From an uncultured Pseudomonadota bacterium (GTDB lineage: Bacteria > Desulfobacterota_B > Binatia > UBA9968), in the NCBI GenBank assembly GCA_946478635.1, contig CAMLCX010000192.1, forward strand, positions 1 to 8,479: a stretch of 8,479 nt of DNA, read 5' to 3'. Below are positions 1-6,612 of the stretch, one piece after another. The notes beneath the pieces were generated by a model. The model was given only the letters and a program-made list of their open reading frames with translations. It was not told the origin of the DNA and made no database searches. The first letter of the stretch is position 1, and the number at the start of each line of letters is the position of its first letter. The position numbers and the translations under genes were made by a program.

Positions 1-516
1 ACCGGAGGCGTCGGCAGCGTGGCGGTCGCGATTCTCGCCAAGTTGGGCTTCAACGTGGTTGCCGCCACCGGAAAGGCGAGCGAGCAGGAGTTTCTCAAAG
101 GGCTTGGCGCCAAGGCGATCATTTCTCGCGACGAAGCGAACGACACCTCTGGACGGCCGCTGCAGAAACCCCGATGGGCCGGCGTCGTCGACACGGTGGG
201 AGGAAACATTTTGGCGACCGCGCTCAAGTCGACCAAGTACGGCGGTCTGGTCGCCGCCTGCGGCAACGCCATGTCCGCCGAGCTCAACGTCAACGTTTTC
301 CCGTTTATTCTGCGCGGCGTGAGTCTGCTCGGTGTCGATTCGGTGGAGATTCCCATGCGCGCTCGGCAGATGGCGTGGAACAAACTCGCCGGCGAGTGGA
401 GCATCGACGTGGGCAGCCTGACCACCGAAGTATCGCTCGCGGAGCTCGATCCAAAGATCGACGAAATACTCAAAGGCAACATTCGCGGCCGCGTTCTGGT
501 CAATCTTGCAAAGTGA
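1..516 (+). CDS. acuI: AcuI/YhdH-type acryloyl-CoA reductase (MDR family), C-terminal half
   Basis: This is the last 171 codons of a zinc-independent medium-chain dehydrogenase/reductase, cut by the window edge and open in frame 1 from the first base. It begins inside the Rossmann nucleotide-binding motif (TGGVGSVAVAIL), which in this family binds NADPH. Other family-typical segments are the LGAKAIISRDE strand, RPLQKPRWAGVVDTVGG at about residues 55-71, TKYGGLVAACGNA, and FPFILRGVSLLGVDSV followed by a C-terminal GNIRGRVLVNL. These match AcuI/YhdH, which reduces acryloyl-CoA to propionyl-CoA in the cytoplasm. Full-length members are about 325-330 residues, so roughly half is missing upstream. 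A generic quinone-oxidoreductase label is the alternative, but the RGVSLLGVDSV and YGGLVAACG signature favours AcuI. It precedes the double CoA-transferase by 124 bp on the same strand. Confidence 0.8.
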   Translation, partial: TGGVGSVAVAILAKLGFNVVAATGKASEQEFLKGLGAKAIISRDEANDTSGRPLQKPRWAGVVDTVGGNILATALKSTKYGGLVAACGNAMSAELNVNVFPFILRGVSLLGVDSVEIPMRARQMAWNKLAGEWSIDVGSLTTEVSLAELDPKIDEILKGNIRGRVLVNLAK

Positions 517-556
517 AATCTTTTTTCTCCCCGAGGGCATCGTGAATGTGCGGCTG

Positions 557-598
557 CCCCTCACCCTTCCCTCTCCCCGCAAGCGGGGCGAGGGTAAG
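557..598. repeat. GC-rich intergenic palindromic repeat, copy 1
   Basis: A REP-like element between the reductase and the CoA-transferase. It has a CCCTCACCCT-type lead, then a perfect CCCCGC/GCGGGG hairpin (575-580 with 583-588) and a closing GAGGG. A nearly identical copy in reverse orientation lies at 3151-3183, and looser relatives lie at 3080-3126 and 5426-5465. The hairpin lacks a T-run, so it is more likely a dispersed repeat than an intrinsic terminator. Confidence 0.7.
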
Positions 599-625
599 AC
601 TTAAGGCGGGACTGCGGGGAAAATC

Positions 626-643
626 GAGAGAGGTAACCAATTG
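626..643 (+). promoter_or_regulatory. Ribosome binding site supporting a TTG start
   Basis: The purine-rich GAGAGAGGT at 626-634 lies 6 nt before the TTG at 641. It supports TTG as the true start of the CoA-transferase. The translation from this TTG reaches the family's usual N-terminal L-x-x-L-R-V-I-E-L strand after about a dozen residues. Confidence 0.6.
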
Positions 644-3043
644 TCCGACACCGGCAACAACCAAGAATCAGCCCTAAGCCATCTCCGCGTCATCGAGCTC
701 GGCGATATTCCCGCGTCCTATGCGACGCGCTGGCTCGCCGATCTTGGCGCTGACGTGATCAAGATCGAGCCGCCGGGCGGCGATCCCAATCGCTTGTTGC
801 CGCCCTTCGCCGGCAACATCGTGCATCCGGAGCGGAGCCTCGCGTTCATTCACGCGAATACCAACAAGCGCAGCATCGTTCTCGATTTTGAGCGCGAATC
901 GGACCGCGAGATTTTTGCCAAATTACTGCTGTCGGCTAATCTTTTCGTCGAAGCAACGCCGTTCGGCTATCTGGAAAAACACGGTTTTGACGACCGACGT
1001 TTCACAAAAGATTTCGCGCCGCTGGTGATCGTCTCGCTGTCGCCATTCGGCCGCAGCGGACCTTACCGCCATTACAAAGGCAGCGATGCCATCGCCAATG
1101 CCACGGGCGGTTTTCTTTTCGGCCAGGGCGACAATACCAAGGGTCAGTGCACGGCGCCGAGCCATCTCGCTTACCAGATGGCCGGCGCCATGGCGGCGAT
1201 GCTGGGACTCGCCGGAATTCGCCACGCGAGAGAAACCGGCGCCGGCCAGCGCATCGATATGTCGCTTCAGGAAGCGCTGACTTTCGCCAACAGCAGCTCT
1301 GTCGCGCGCTACACGCGAGAGAACCGCCTCGAGCGTCGCCCGGGCGGAAGAGCGTACGGCGGCGCCGGCACGAATATCTATCGCTGCAAGGACGGGCGCT
1401 ACGTGCACTTCACGACCAATATGCCGCACATGTGGAAGGAGTTCGCGCAGAACTGGATCAGCGACAAGTCGCTCGCCGGACCGCAGTGGGAGAATCCGCG
1501 CTACCGCGACGAGCACGCCGAGGAAGTTGCCGCGGCTTTCGCGAAATTCATCGGCCAGTTCAACGCCGATGACTTCGCCAACCAGGCTCAGGCGCGCCAT
1601 CTCGCGGCGGCGCCGCTCAATACCGTCGGACAATTCGTCGACTGCGAGCAGAACCGCGCGCGCGAATGGCTGCAAGAGATCGAACATCCGGTGATCGGCA
1701 AGTATAAAGCGCCGGGCGCGCCCATGCGCCTGTCGCTGACGCCGATGCGCGTGCGCCGGCCCGCGCCGTTGCTGGATCAGCATCGAAAAGAGATTCTCGC
1801 GGAACTCGATAAACCATCCGCCAACGCGCCGGGCAAGGCTGTCGACGATGTTGAGGCGTGCAAGCCCATGCTGCGCGGGCTGCGCATGGCCGATCTGACC
1901 CAGCAGTACGCCGGGCCGCTCGGCACGGAACTGCTCGCCTACTACGGCATGGAAGTCGTCAAGATCGAAACCGGCACGATCCCAACCAAAGAGCGCGAAG
2001 CGGCCGTGCACGCCTGCATGAACCGGGCGAAGCTCGGCTGCACCCTCAATCTGCGAAACTCCCACGGCAAAGAACTCTTTAAACAGCTGGTCGCCAAATC
2101 GGACGTCGTCGTCGACAACTTCAGCTCCGGCGTGCTGGAGCGCCTGGGATTTAGCTTCGATGTGCTGCAGAAAATCAATCCCGGCATCGTGCAGGCGGTG
2201 ATGCCGGGTTGGGGACTCAGCGGTCCGCTCAAATCCTGGGTCGCGTGGGGCTGGCAGCTGCTCGCTTACACCGGCATCATGCGCCTCTGGGGCTATCCTG
2301 ACTCGCCCATGGAAACGCGCTGCAAAATCGCCTGGCCCGATCGCGTCGGTTCCGTCACCATGGCCCTCGGCGTGCTCGCCGCGCTCGAATATCAAGCGCG
2401 CACCGGCAAGGGACAGTTTATCGAAGCCGGCATGCTCGAAGCACAGGGCTCCATGATGGGGCCGGCGATTCTCGACTACACCGTCAACGGCAACGAGTGG
2501 GATGCCATGGGCTATCGAGAAATTCTCGGCGACCCTTACGCGCCTTATGGATGTTATCCCTGTTACGGCGAGGACAATTGGATCATCATCGCCTGCGCCG
2601 GGGACGAGGAGTGGCGCAGGCTGGCAGCCTTGATCGGCAAATCATCCTGGGCCGCTGACGGGAAGTTCACCGCTGAGCCGGGCCGCAAGGAGCATCGTGG
2701 AGAGCTTGATCGAAAACTTTCGGAGTGGAGCCGTAAATATACTGCCAAGCAACTGTTTCGAATGCTTCAGGAGGCGGGCATCGCCGCTGGAATTCCATCC
2801 TCCGGTGAGGATCTTTTTCACGATATGCACTTGCGCGCCCGCGGCCACATCGTGGAGACGGATGGGCAGCCCTGGGGGAAAATCACGCATCATGGACTGC
2901 CGGGAATTCCATCGATCTCCAGCGCCAGCGCGGCTCGTCCGGCGCCGTGGATCGGCGCGCACAACGATCAAGTCTTCGGCGGCATCCTCGGCTTGAGCAA
3001 GGAAAAAATCTTGGAGTTGCAAAACGCGGAAGCGATCAAGTGA
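641..3043 (+). CDS. Tandem two-domain class III (CaiB/BaiF) CoA-transferase
   Basis: An 800-residue protein with two complete family III CoA-transferase units, where single-domain members have about 400 residues. Unit 1 spans about residues 12-385 (HLRVIELGDIPASYATRWLA, ADVIKIEPPGGDP, RETGAGQ at 197-203). Unit 2 spans about residues 408-790 (LRGLRMADLTQQYAGPLGTE, EVVKIETG, VVVDNFSSGVLERLGF, ALEYQARTGKGQ at 581-592). The catalytic Asp of the family forms a transient aspartyl-CoA anhydride and lies 21 residues before the TGxGQ threonine. That position is Asp567 (WPDRVGS) in unit 2 but Tyr178 (AYQMAG) in unit 1, so probably only unit 2 is catalytic. DddD, the DMSP CoA-transferase/lyase, also has two fused CaiB domains with its active Asp in the second, and an AcuI-type reductase sits just upstream here. 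The substrate cannot be read from sequence; other two-domain CaiB proteins act on unrelated acids. The start is TTG with a good ribosome binding site. Confidence 0.9.
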   Translation: MSDTGNNQESALSHLRVIELGDIPASYATRWLADLGADVIKIEPPGGDPNRLLPPFAGNIVHPERSLAFIHANTNKRSIVLDFERESDREIFAKLLLSANLFVEATPFGYLEKHGFDDRRFTKDFAPLVIVSLSPFGRSGPYRHYKGSDAIANATGGFLFGQGDNTKGQCTAPSHLAYQMAGAMAAMLGLAGIRHARETGAGQRIDMSLQEALTFANSSSVARYTRENRLERRPGGRAYGGAGTNIYRCKDGRYVHFTTNMPHMWKEFAQNWISDKSLAGPQWENPRYRDEHAEEVAAAFAKFIGQFNADDFANQAQARHLAAAPLNTVGQFVDCEQNRAREWLQEIEHPVIGKYKAPGAPMRLSLTPMRVRRPAPLLDQHRKEILAELDKPSANAPGKAVDDVEACKPMLRGLRMADLTQQYAGPLGTELLAYYGMEVVKIETGTIPTKEREAAVHACMNRAKLGCTLNLRNSHGKELFKQLVAKSDVVVDNFSSGVLERLGFSFDVLQKINPGIVQAVMPGWGLSGPLKSWVAWGWQLLAYTGIMRLWGYPDSPMETRCKIAWPDRVGSVTMALGVLAALEYQARTGKGQFIEAGMLEAQGSMMGPAILDYTVNGNEWDAMGYREILGDPYAPYGCYPCYGEDNWIIIACAGDEEWRRLAALIGKSSWAADGKFTAEPGRKEHRGELDRKLSEWSRKYTAKQLFRMLQEAGIAAGIPSSGEDLFHDMHLRARGHIVETDGQPWGKITHHGLPGIPSISSASAARPAPWIGAHNDQVFGGILGLSKEKILELQNAEAIK

Positions 3044-3079
3044 GTTTGTTGCAGCTACGCTTGCACGATTCTGACTCCC

Positions 3080-3126
3080 CCACCTTCATCCTCCCCCGCA
3101 AATCTTGCGGGGGAGGAAAGAGGAGG
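3080..3126. repeat. GC-rich palindromic repeat, copy 2, with perfect 12-bp hairpin
   Basis: A perfect 12-bp stem, CCTCCCCCGCAA (3090-3101) with TTGCGGGGGAGG (3105-3116), and a 3-nt loop (ATC). Flanking CCCCACCTTC and AAAGAGGAGGGG show the same lead and tail style as the other copies. It follows the CoA-transferase stop by about 40 bp and might slow or end transcription, but no T-run follows. Confidence 0.65.
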
Positions 3127-3150
3127 GGAATGAGATCGGCGATAGTCATT

Positions 3151-3183
3151 CTCGCCCGCTTGCGGGAGAGGGAAGGGTGAGGG
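3151..3183. repeat. GC-rich palindromic repeat, copy 3 (inverted relative to copy 1)
   Basis: The reverse complement is almost identical to 561-592: CCCTCACCCT, CCCTCTCCC, then a CCCGC/GCGGG core (3155-3159 with 3162-3166). Copies 1 and 3 therefore bracket the double CoA-transferase gene as inverted repeats about 2.6 kb apart. Confidence 0.7.
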
Positions 3184-3231
3184 TTTCGTAATTTGACTTG
3201 GCGCCGGATTTATCTGCATAGTACGAAAAAC

Positions 3232-3290
3232 TAAAGGCGGTGGGGTTCGCCAGTTAAACCATTCGCGATTGCGGATTGATGACCCCTACT
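3232..3290 (+). ncRNA. Fluoride riboswitch (crcB motif) aptamer
   Basis: Every part of the fluoride aptamer is visible. P1 is GGCG (3236-3239) with CGCC (3248-3251), followed by the conserved CAGTTAAACC joining segment. A second hairpin is ATTCGC (3261-3266) with GCGGAT (3271-3276), loop GATT, followed by TGATGACCCCTAC. The pseudoknot pairs GGGGT (3242-3246) with ACCCC (3282-3286). In well-known examples the same positions read GGAGT/ACTCC, so the pairing is preserved by covariation. It lies just upstream of crcB, the usual target gene. In known members, bound fluoride stabilises the pseudoknot and permits transcription. Because the ACCCC strand is also the 5' arm of the following terminator, an ON switch for fluoride is expected here too. 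Confidence 0.93.
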
Positions 3291-3320
3291 TCGATGACGA
3301 CCAGAAGTAGGGGTTTTTTA
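3282..3320 (+). terminator. Riboswitch-controlled intrinsic terminator
   Basis: An 11-bp perfect stem pairs ACCCCTACTTC (3282-3292) with GAAGTAGGGGT (3304-3314), with an 11-nt loop and a T-run at 3314-3319. Its 5' arm begins with the same ACCCC that forms the fluoride pseudoknot, so the pseudoknot and the terminator exclude each other. The terminator lies 25 bp before the crcB start, so it would block crcB transcription when fluoride is absent. Confidence 0.92.
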
Positions 3321-3344
3321 TTTTCCTATAGGGATCGGTGAGAC

Positions 3345-3728
3345 ATGAGCCAAATCATTTTAGTCGGCGTCGGCAGCTTTCTCGGGGGCGTTTTGCGCTA
3401 CGGGCTCAACACCTGGGTGCATCGGCTGCTCGGCGGACCGTGGTTTCCCTTCGGCACGCTGGCGGTCAATGTGCTCGGTTGCCTCGCAATCGGTTTTTTG
3501 ACGGGCATAGCGGAAAGCTGGACAACCTTTAGCTCACAGATGCGTCTCTTTGTCTTCGTCGGCGTCCTTGGCGGATTCACAACCTTTTCCGCTTTTGCTT
3601 TGGAAAGCTACGCGCTGGCGCGGGACACTCACCAGGGCGCGGCGCTCGTCAATATCGGTTTGCAGGTGCTGCTCGGTTTGTTTTCCGTTTGGATCGGCCA
3701 CGCCCTCGGGCAGTGCATCGGTGACTGA
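3345..3728 (+). CDS. crcB: Fluoride ion channel CrcB/FluC
   Basis: A 127-residue inner-membrane protein of usual family length with four hydrophobic segments (about residues 3-20, 34-55, 67-88 and 99-121). In this family it works as a dual-topology homodimer that exports toxic fluoride. Visible motifs are GSFLGGVLRYG near the N-terminus with Arg18, Asn42 in VNVLGC of helix 2, and GGFTTFSAF at 76-84 at the break in helix 3. That last motif carries the threonines around the central sodium site and the pore phenylalanines (Phe81 and Phe84). The ATG at 3345 gives the expected N-terminus, with a modest GGTGAG site upstream. It is preceded by a fluoride riboswitch and terminator, so it should be induced by fluoride. 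It is probably transcribed alone: the next gene starts 211 bp later. Confidence 0.95.
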   Translation: MSQIILVGVGSFLGGVLRYGLNTWVHRLLGGPWFPFGTLAVNVLGCLAIGFLTGIAESWTTFSSQMRLFVFVGVLGGFTTFSAFALESYALARDTHQGAALVNIGLQVLLGLFSVWIGHALGQCIGD

Positions 3729-3939
3729 CAAGCGTGTTCGCGCGATCAAAATGTACGCTAGTTGAGATTTCAACGATAAACTTCTACTGTCGCGAGATCG
3801 TTGCCGACTCGTCTTACCGCCGTGTTCGATCTCATTTCGATTCACCGCAGGAACGAAACACAAGGGCTTGCGTCCGCTGGGCGCGCATCGCCGGCGCGAT
3901 CTTTGGCGTACACTCGCACTGGCAACGAGGCTCATAACG

Positions 3940-5370
3940 TTGGATTTGCAAGACCAAACTGAGACAAACGAACGGCTGCGCCGGCTGACGCTGATCAATT
4001 CCGTCATCGGTGTTTCCATCGCCGGGATTTCGACCCGGGTGTTTATGATCTCGGTGCCCACGCTTGCGGCGGCGCTGGGAACGGACATGCTCGGTATTTC
4101 CTGGGCGTTGATCGTTTATCAGATGGCCGGCATCGGCTTGGGGGTGGTGTGCGGCCGTTTGGGCGACATCTACGGTCATCACAAAATGTTCGGCGCCGGC
4201 ATGGGAACCATGGCGGTGGGTTCGCTACTCTGCGGTCTCTCCCAGGATGTGTTGCAACTGATCCTGTTTCGCTTCGTGCAGGGCGTCGGCGGCGCGATGA
4301 TTCAATCTTCAGGACGCACCCTGGCATTCCGGGCCATGCCGCGAGGGTCCGAGGGCAAGGCCCAGGGGCTCATGGCGATGTCGCACCAGTTCGGTTTTTT
4401 TGTCGGGCCGCCGATCGGCGGCCTGATCATCGATCTCGTGCACTGGCGCGGCGTTTTCTTTTTCTTGTTTTTGCCGAGCCTCGTCGGCATGGCGCTTTGT
4501 TTCGTGACCGGGCGCGCCGTTGGGCGCTCCGAAACGCGCCGCCAGCCGATCGATTATCGCGGCGCGGTTATTTTCCTTGTGCTCACGGTCCTCGCGACGA
4601 TCCTCATGGATCAAAAAATTGCCGAGCGCGTGGGCGGCGCCAGCCAGGCTCTGCTCGGCGTGCTATTCGTGGCGGGCATCTGGGCGTTTATCTCCCATGA
4701 GAAAAAAACGCCGAGCCCGATGATCCGTCTTTCTTTTTTTTCGGTGCCGGCGTTCGGCTTCGGCTCCGTTGGCCTGCTCATGTGCTGCATTACGCAGGGC
4801 CTGGTCGCTTTCGTCGTGCCGTTTTACCTGCAGGACGTACTCAAGCTCTCGCCCACTTTCATGGGAGTTATTTTTCTTGTACCGTCGCTGCTCAGCATGG
4901 TGCTTTCGCCGGTGAGCGGCGCCATGACCGACCGTTTCGGAGCGCGCTTGCTGTTGATCACGGGCGTGGTGATTTTGATGATCGCTTTTGTTATCGGCGC
5001 GAACCTACGCGCGGACTCGCATTGGATTTTGCCCGCCATCCTGCTCACGCTCACGGGCATCGGTTCGGCCTTTTTCAATACGCCGTCTCAAGCGGTGATG
5101 ATCGGCGCGCTGCCCAAGGAAAACTGGGGCACGGCGATCGGCATTATCAACGGCATCTTCGGCCTCGGCCATATGCTCGGCATCTCGCTCAGCGGCATTT
5201 TTTTGACCCTGGCGTTTCGCTACTATACCGGCATTCCCGGCACAACGCCGAATCCGGGGGACACTCAGGTCTTCGTCGCTTCGATGAACGTCACCTATCT
5301 GTTCGCTTTCGCCATCAGTCTGATCCCGCTGGTCACTTCGATGAAGATGAAAAAAAGCGGCGGAGGCTGA
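3940..5370 (+). CDS. MFS transporter, DHA2 (EmrB/QacA-like) type
   Basis: A multi-pass inner-membrane transporter, 476 residues from the TTG at 3940. That size suits the 14-helix DHA2 branch of the major facilitator superfamily, which works by proton antiport. Motif A is GRLGDIYGHHK (72-82) between helices 2 and 3. Motif B carries its arginine in LILFRFVQGVGG (Arg111). Motif C of antiporters is in GFFVGPPIGG (152-161). A second motif A-like loop, GAMTDRFGAR, lies at 327-336 in the C-terminal half. The TTG at 3940 is preferred over an in-frame TTG at 3868 because GAGG lies 9 nt upstream and the extra 24 residues are basic and unlike the family N-terminus. The substrate is unknown. Its position among acyl-CoA genes makes an organic acid or related metabolite possible, but drug efflux is the common annotation for this family. 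Confidence 0.85.
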   Translation: MDLQDQTETNERLRRLTLINSVIGVSIAGISTRVFMISVPTLAAALGTDMLGISWALIVYQMAGIGLGVVCGRLGDIYGHHKMFGAGMGTMAVGSLLCGLSQDVLQLILFRFVQGVGGAMIQSSGRTLAFRAMPRGSEGKAQGLMAMSHQFGFFVGPPIGGLIIDLVHWRGVFFFLFLPSLVGMALCFVTGRAVGRSETRRQPIDYRGAVIFLVLTVLATILMDQKIAERVGGASQALLGVLFVAGIWAFISHEKKTPSPMIRLSFFSVPAFGFGSVGLLMCCITQGLVAFVVPFYLQDVLKLSPTFMGVIFLVPSLLSMVLSPVSGAMTDRFGARLLLITGVVILMIAFVIGANLRADSHWILPAILLTLTGIGSAFFNTPSQAVMIGALPKENWGTAIGIINGIFGLGHMLGISLSGIFLTLAFRYYTGIPGTTPNPGDTQVFVASMNVTYLFAFAISLIPLVTSMKMKKSGGG

Positions 5371-5425
5371 TCGCACGTCAAAGCAGATGACTGCGGCAAG
5401 TTCTAAGGAAGACAAATGGAATTAC

Positions 5426-5465
5426 ACCCTCGCCCGCTTTTGCGGGGAAGGATCAAAGAGAGGGT
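5426..5465. repeat. GC-rich palindromic repeat, copy 4 (diverged)
   Basis: ACCCTCGCCCGC, TTTT, then GCGGGG and a closing AGAGAGGGT: the CCCGC core pairs with GCGGG (5433-5437 with 5442-5446), and terminal ACCCT (5426-5430) pairs with AGGGT (5461-5465). It is a diverged member of the same family in the gap between the transporter and the enoyl-CoA hydratase. The rest of that gap (5466-5530) holds no gene that I can support. Confidence 0.55.
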
Positions 5466-5555
5466 CTGAACCCTTCGGCGTTGCTCAGGGCAGACTCCGC
5501 GTAGCGAGTGAACGCCTTGAACGTTTGGAACTTTAGAGGAAAGAGGTAGGAGACA

Positions 5556-6350
5556 ATGGATTACCGGACAATTCTGTTCGAAGTACGCGAGCAAATCGCT
5601 TATGTCACCTTCAACCGGCCGGAAGCCATGAATGCGATGAACCGGCAGATGACGCAGGATCTCATCGAAGCCTGCCGGCAGATCGAAGAGGACGCCAATG
5701 TGCGCATCGCGATCTTCACCGGCGCCGGAGAAAAAGCATTTTCGGCCGGCATGGACTTAAAGGAGCGCGCCGCCACGGTGTTCTCGCCGATCGAACGGCG
5801 CCAGCAGAAATTGACCAACAAAATTTATACTCAAGCACGCGCGGTAGCGGCGATCACCAAGCCGACCATCGCCGCTATCCACGGCTATTGCGTCGGCGGC
5901 GGATTGGAATTCGCGCTGGCGTGCGATCTTCGCGTGGCGGCGGAGGATGCCAAGCTGGGACTCACGGAAGTGCGGCGCGGCATCATCCCCGGCGCCGGCG
6001 GCACACAGCGGTTGACGCGCGCGGTGGGAGTGACCAAGGCGATGGAGATGTGCCTCACCGGCGACACGGTAAGCGGCGTCGAGGCAAAGTCGTTGGGCTT
6101 GGTGAACAACGCGGTGCCATCAAAGGACGTTCTCAAAGCTGCTGAGGATCTGGCCAACCGCATACTCAAGGGCGCGCCGACATCGGTGATGTTTATCAAG
6201 GAAGCGATCAAAAAGGGCGTGGAACTGCCGCTCGAAGAAGGCTTGCGCCTGGAAGCCGACCTCTCGTCATTAATCGGCAGTACGGAAGATGCCAAGGAAG
6301 GTCCGCGCGCCTTCGCCGAGAAACGCGCGCCGGTGTGGAAAGGAAAATAG
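5556..6350 (+). CDS. Enoyl-CoA hydratase (crotonase family)
   Basis: A 264-residue cytoplasmic crotonase-fold protein of normal length. It would hydrate a 2-enoyl-CoA to the 3-hydroxyacyl-CoA, or act in reverse. The first oxyanion-hole segment is AFSAGMDLKE at 61-70, and the second is HGYCVGGGLEFALACD at 109-124. Both catalytic glutamates of true hydratases are present: Glu118 in GGGLEFA and Glu138 in GLTEVRRG. Their spacing is 20 residues, as in rat crotonase (Glu144/Glu164). IIPGAGGTQRLTRAVG and MEMCLTGDTVSGVEA follow in the usual order. The start is the ATG at 5556, after a purine-rich leader with AGAGG and AGGAG (5536-5552). Its specificity is not readable. Next to AcuI and a two-domain CoA-transferase, an AcuK-like role (3-hydroxypropionyl-CoA/acryloyl-CoA) is one option; 4-carbon or longer enoyl-CoA is another. 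Confidence 0.93.
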   Translation: MDYRTILFEVREQIAYVTFNRPEAMNAMNRQMTQDLIEACRQIEEDANVRIAIFTGAGEKAFSAGMDLKERAATVFSPIERRQQKLTNKIYTQARAVAAITKPTIAAIHGYCVGGGLEFALACDLRVAAEDAKLGLTEVRRGIIPGAGGTQRLTRAVGVTKAMEMCLTGDTVSGVEAKSLGLVNNAVPSKDVLKAAEDLANRILKGAPTSVMFIKEAIKKGVELPLEEGLRLEADLSSLIGSTEDAKEGPRAFAEKRAPVWKGK

Positions 6351-6444
6351 GCGTGAGGCATGAGGCAACAGACAGAGATTCTGGATTGTCGATCCTTCGA
6401 TTTCGTTCAGCACAGATTGTGGGTTTGGAAACTAGGTCATGACG

Positions 6445-6513
6445 AAGGTATTTTATGCTGGCGGGCTCATGTCCTATGGAGCGGCCCCCGCGGACAGCTA
6501 CCGGCGCGGGCGT
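6445..6513 (+). pseudogene. ABC_sub_bind relic A: short C-terminal fragment
   Basis: Reading from 6445 gives KVFYAGGLMSYGAAPADSYR, the well-conserved C-terminal block of ABC_sub_bind periplasmic binding proteins (typically EAGGLMSYG, then D-S/L-Y-R-R-A). A TAG follows at 6514. Reading one base out of phase continues with the family-like A-G-V, which suggests a small deletion at about 6507. Nothing before 6445 or after 6513 continues the family. The sequence between the hydratase stop and this fragment (6351-6444) shows no gene or structure that I can support. Confidence 0.6.
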
Positions 6514-6612
6514 TAGATCCTCTTGTCGGTTTTTCGCGTAAATGAAAAGCATGTAAATGACTTCGCCTCCGCGCTGCCAATAATAGATCAATCTTGTCCC
6601 ACGGGACTTTCC
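6508..6612 (-). pseudogene. RelE/HigB-family toxin relic, antisense fragment
   Basis: On the - strand this block reads GKSRGTRLIYYWQRGGEV and then IYMLFIYAKNRQEDLTP, 35 residues in all. That is the core of small RelE-type mRNA-interferase toxins, which typically have G-G-x-R-V-I-Y-Y-W, then a hydrophobic strand, then Y-A-K-N-x-x-x-D-L-T. The N-terminal helices and the C-terminal tail are missing: the flanks on both sides are ABC_sub_bind coding sequence of the opposite strand. There is no start codon, ribosome binding site or antitoxin next to it, so it is a remnant. Assignment rests on the motif alone. Confidence 0.6.

Noticed and set aside
641..1800. Asp149 (KGSDAIANATGG) as the catalytic residue of CoA-transferase unit 1
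   Set aside because: The family's catalytic Asp sits further on, in the A-D-x-x-x-G segment 21 residues before TGxGQ. Asp149 corresponds to the earlier G-F-D/G-S-D segment. At the true position unit 1 has Tyr178.
923..2395. A 490-codon open frame on the - strand
   Set aside because: It is fully antisense to the strongly supported double CoA-transferase, is rich in Arg, Ala and His, and shows no family motif. It is a GC-bias shadow.
3080..3183. CRISPR-like or tandem repeat array
   Set aside because: The two palindromic elements here differ from each other, are not regularly spaced, and have no spacers or cas genes nearby.
3868..3939. N-terminal extension of the transporter from an upstream TTG
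   Set aside because: The extra 24 residues are basic and not hydrophobic or family-like, and the TTG at 3940 has a better ribosome site (GAGG 9 nt upstream).
3534..4088. A 184-codon open frame on the - strand
   Set aside because: It overlaps the 3' part of crcB and the 5' part of the transporter in antisense and has no recognisable domain.
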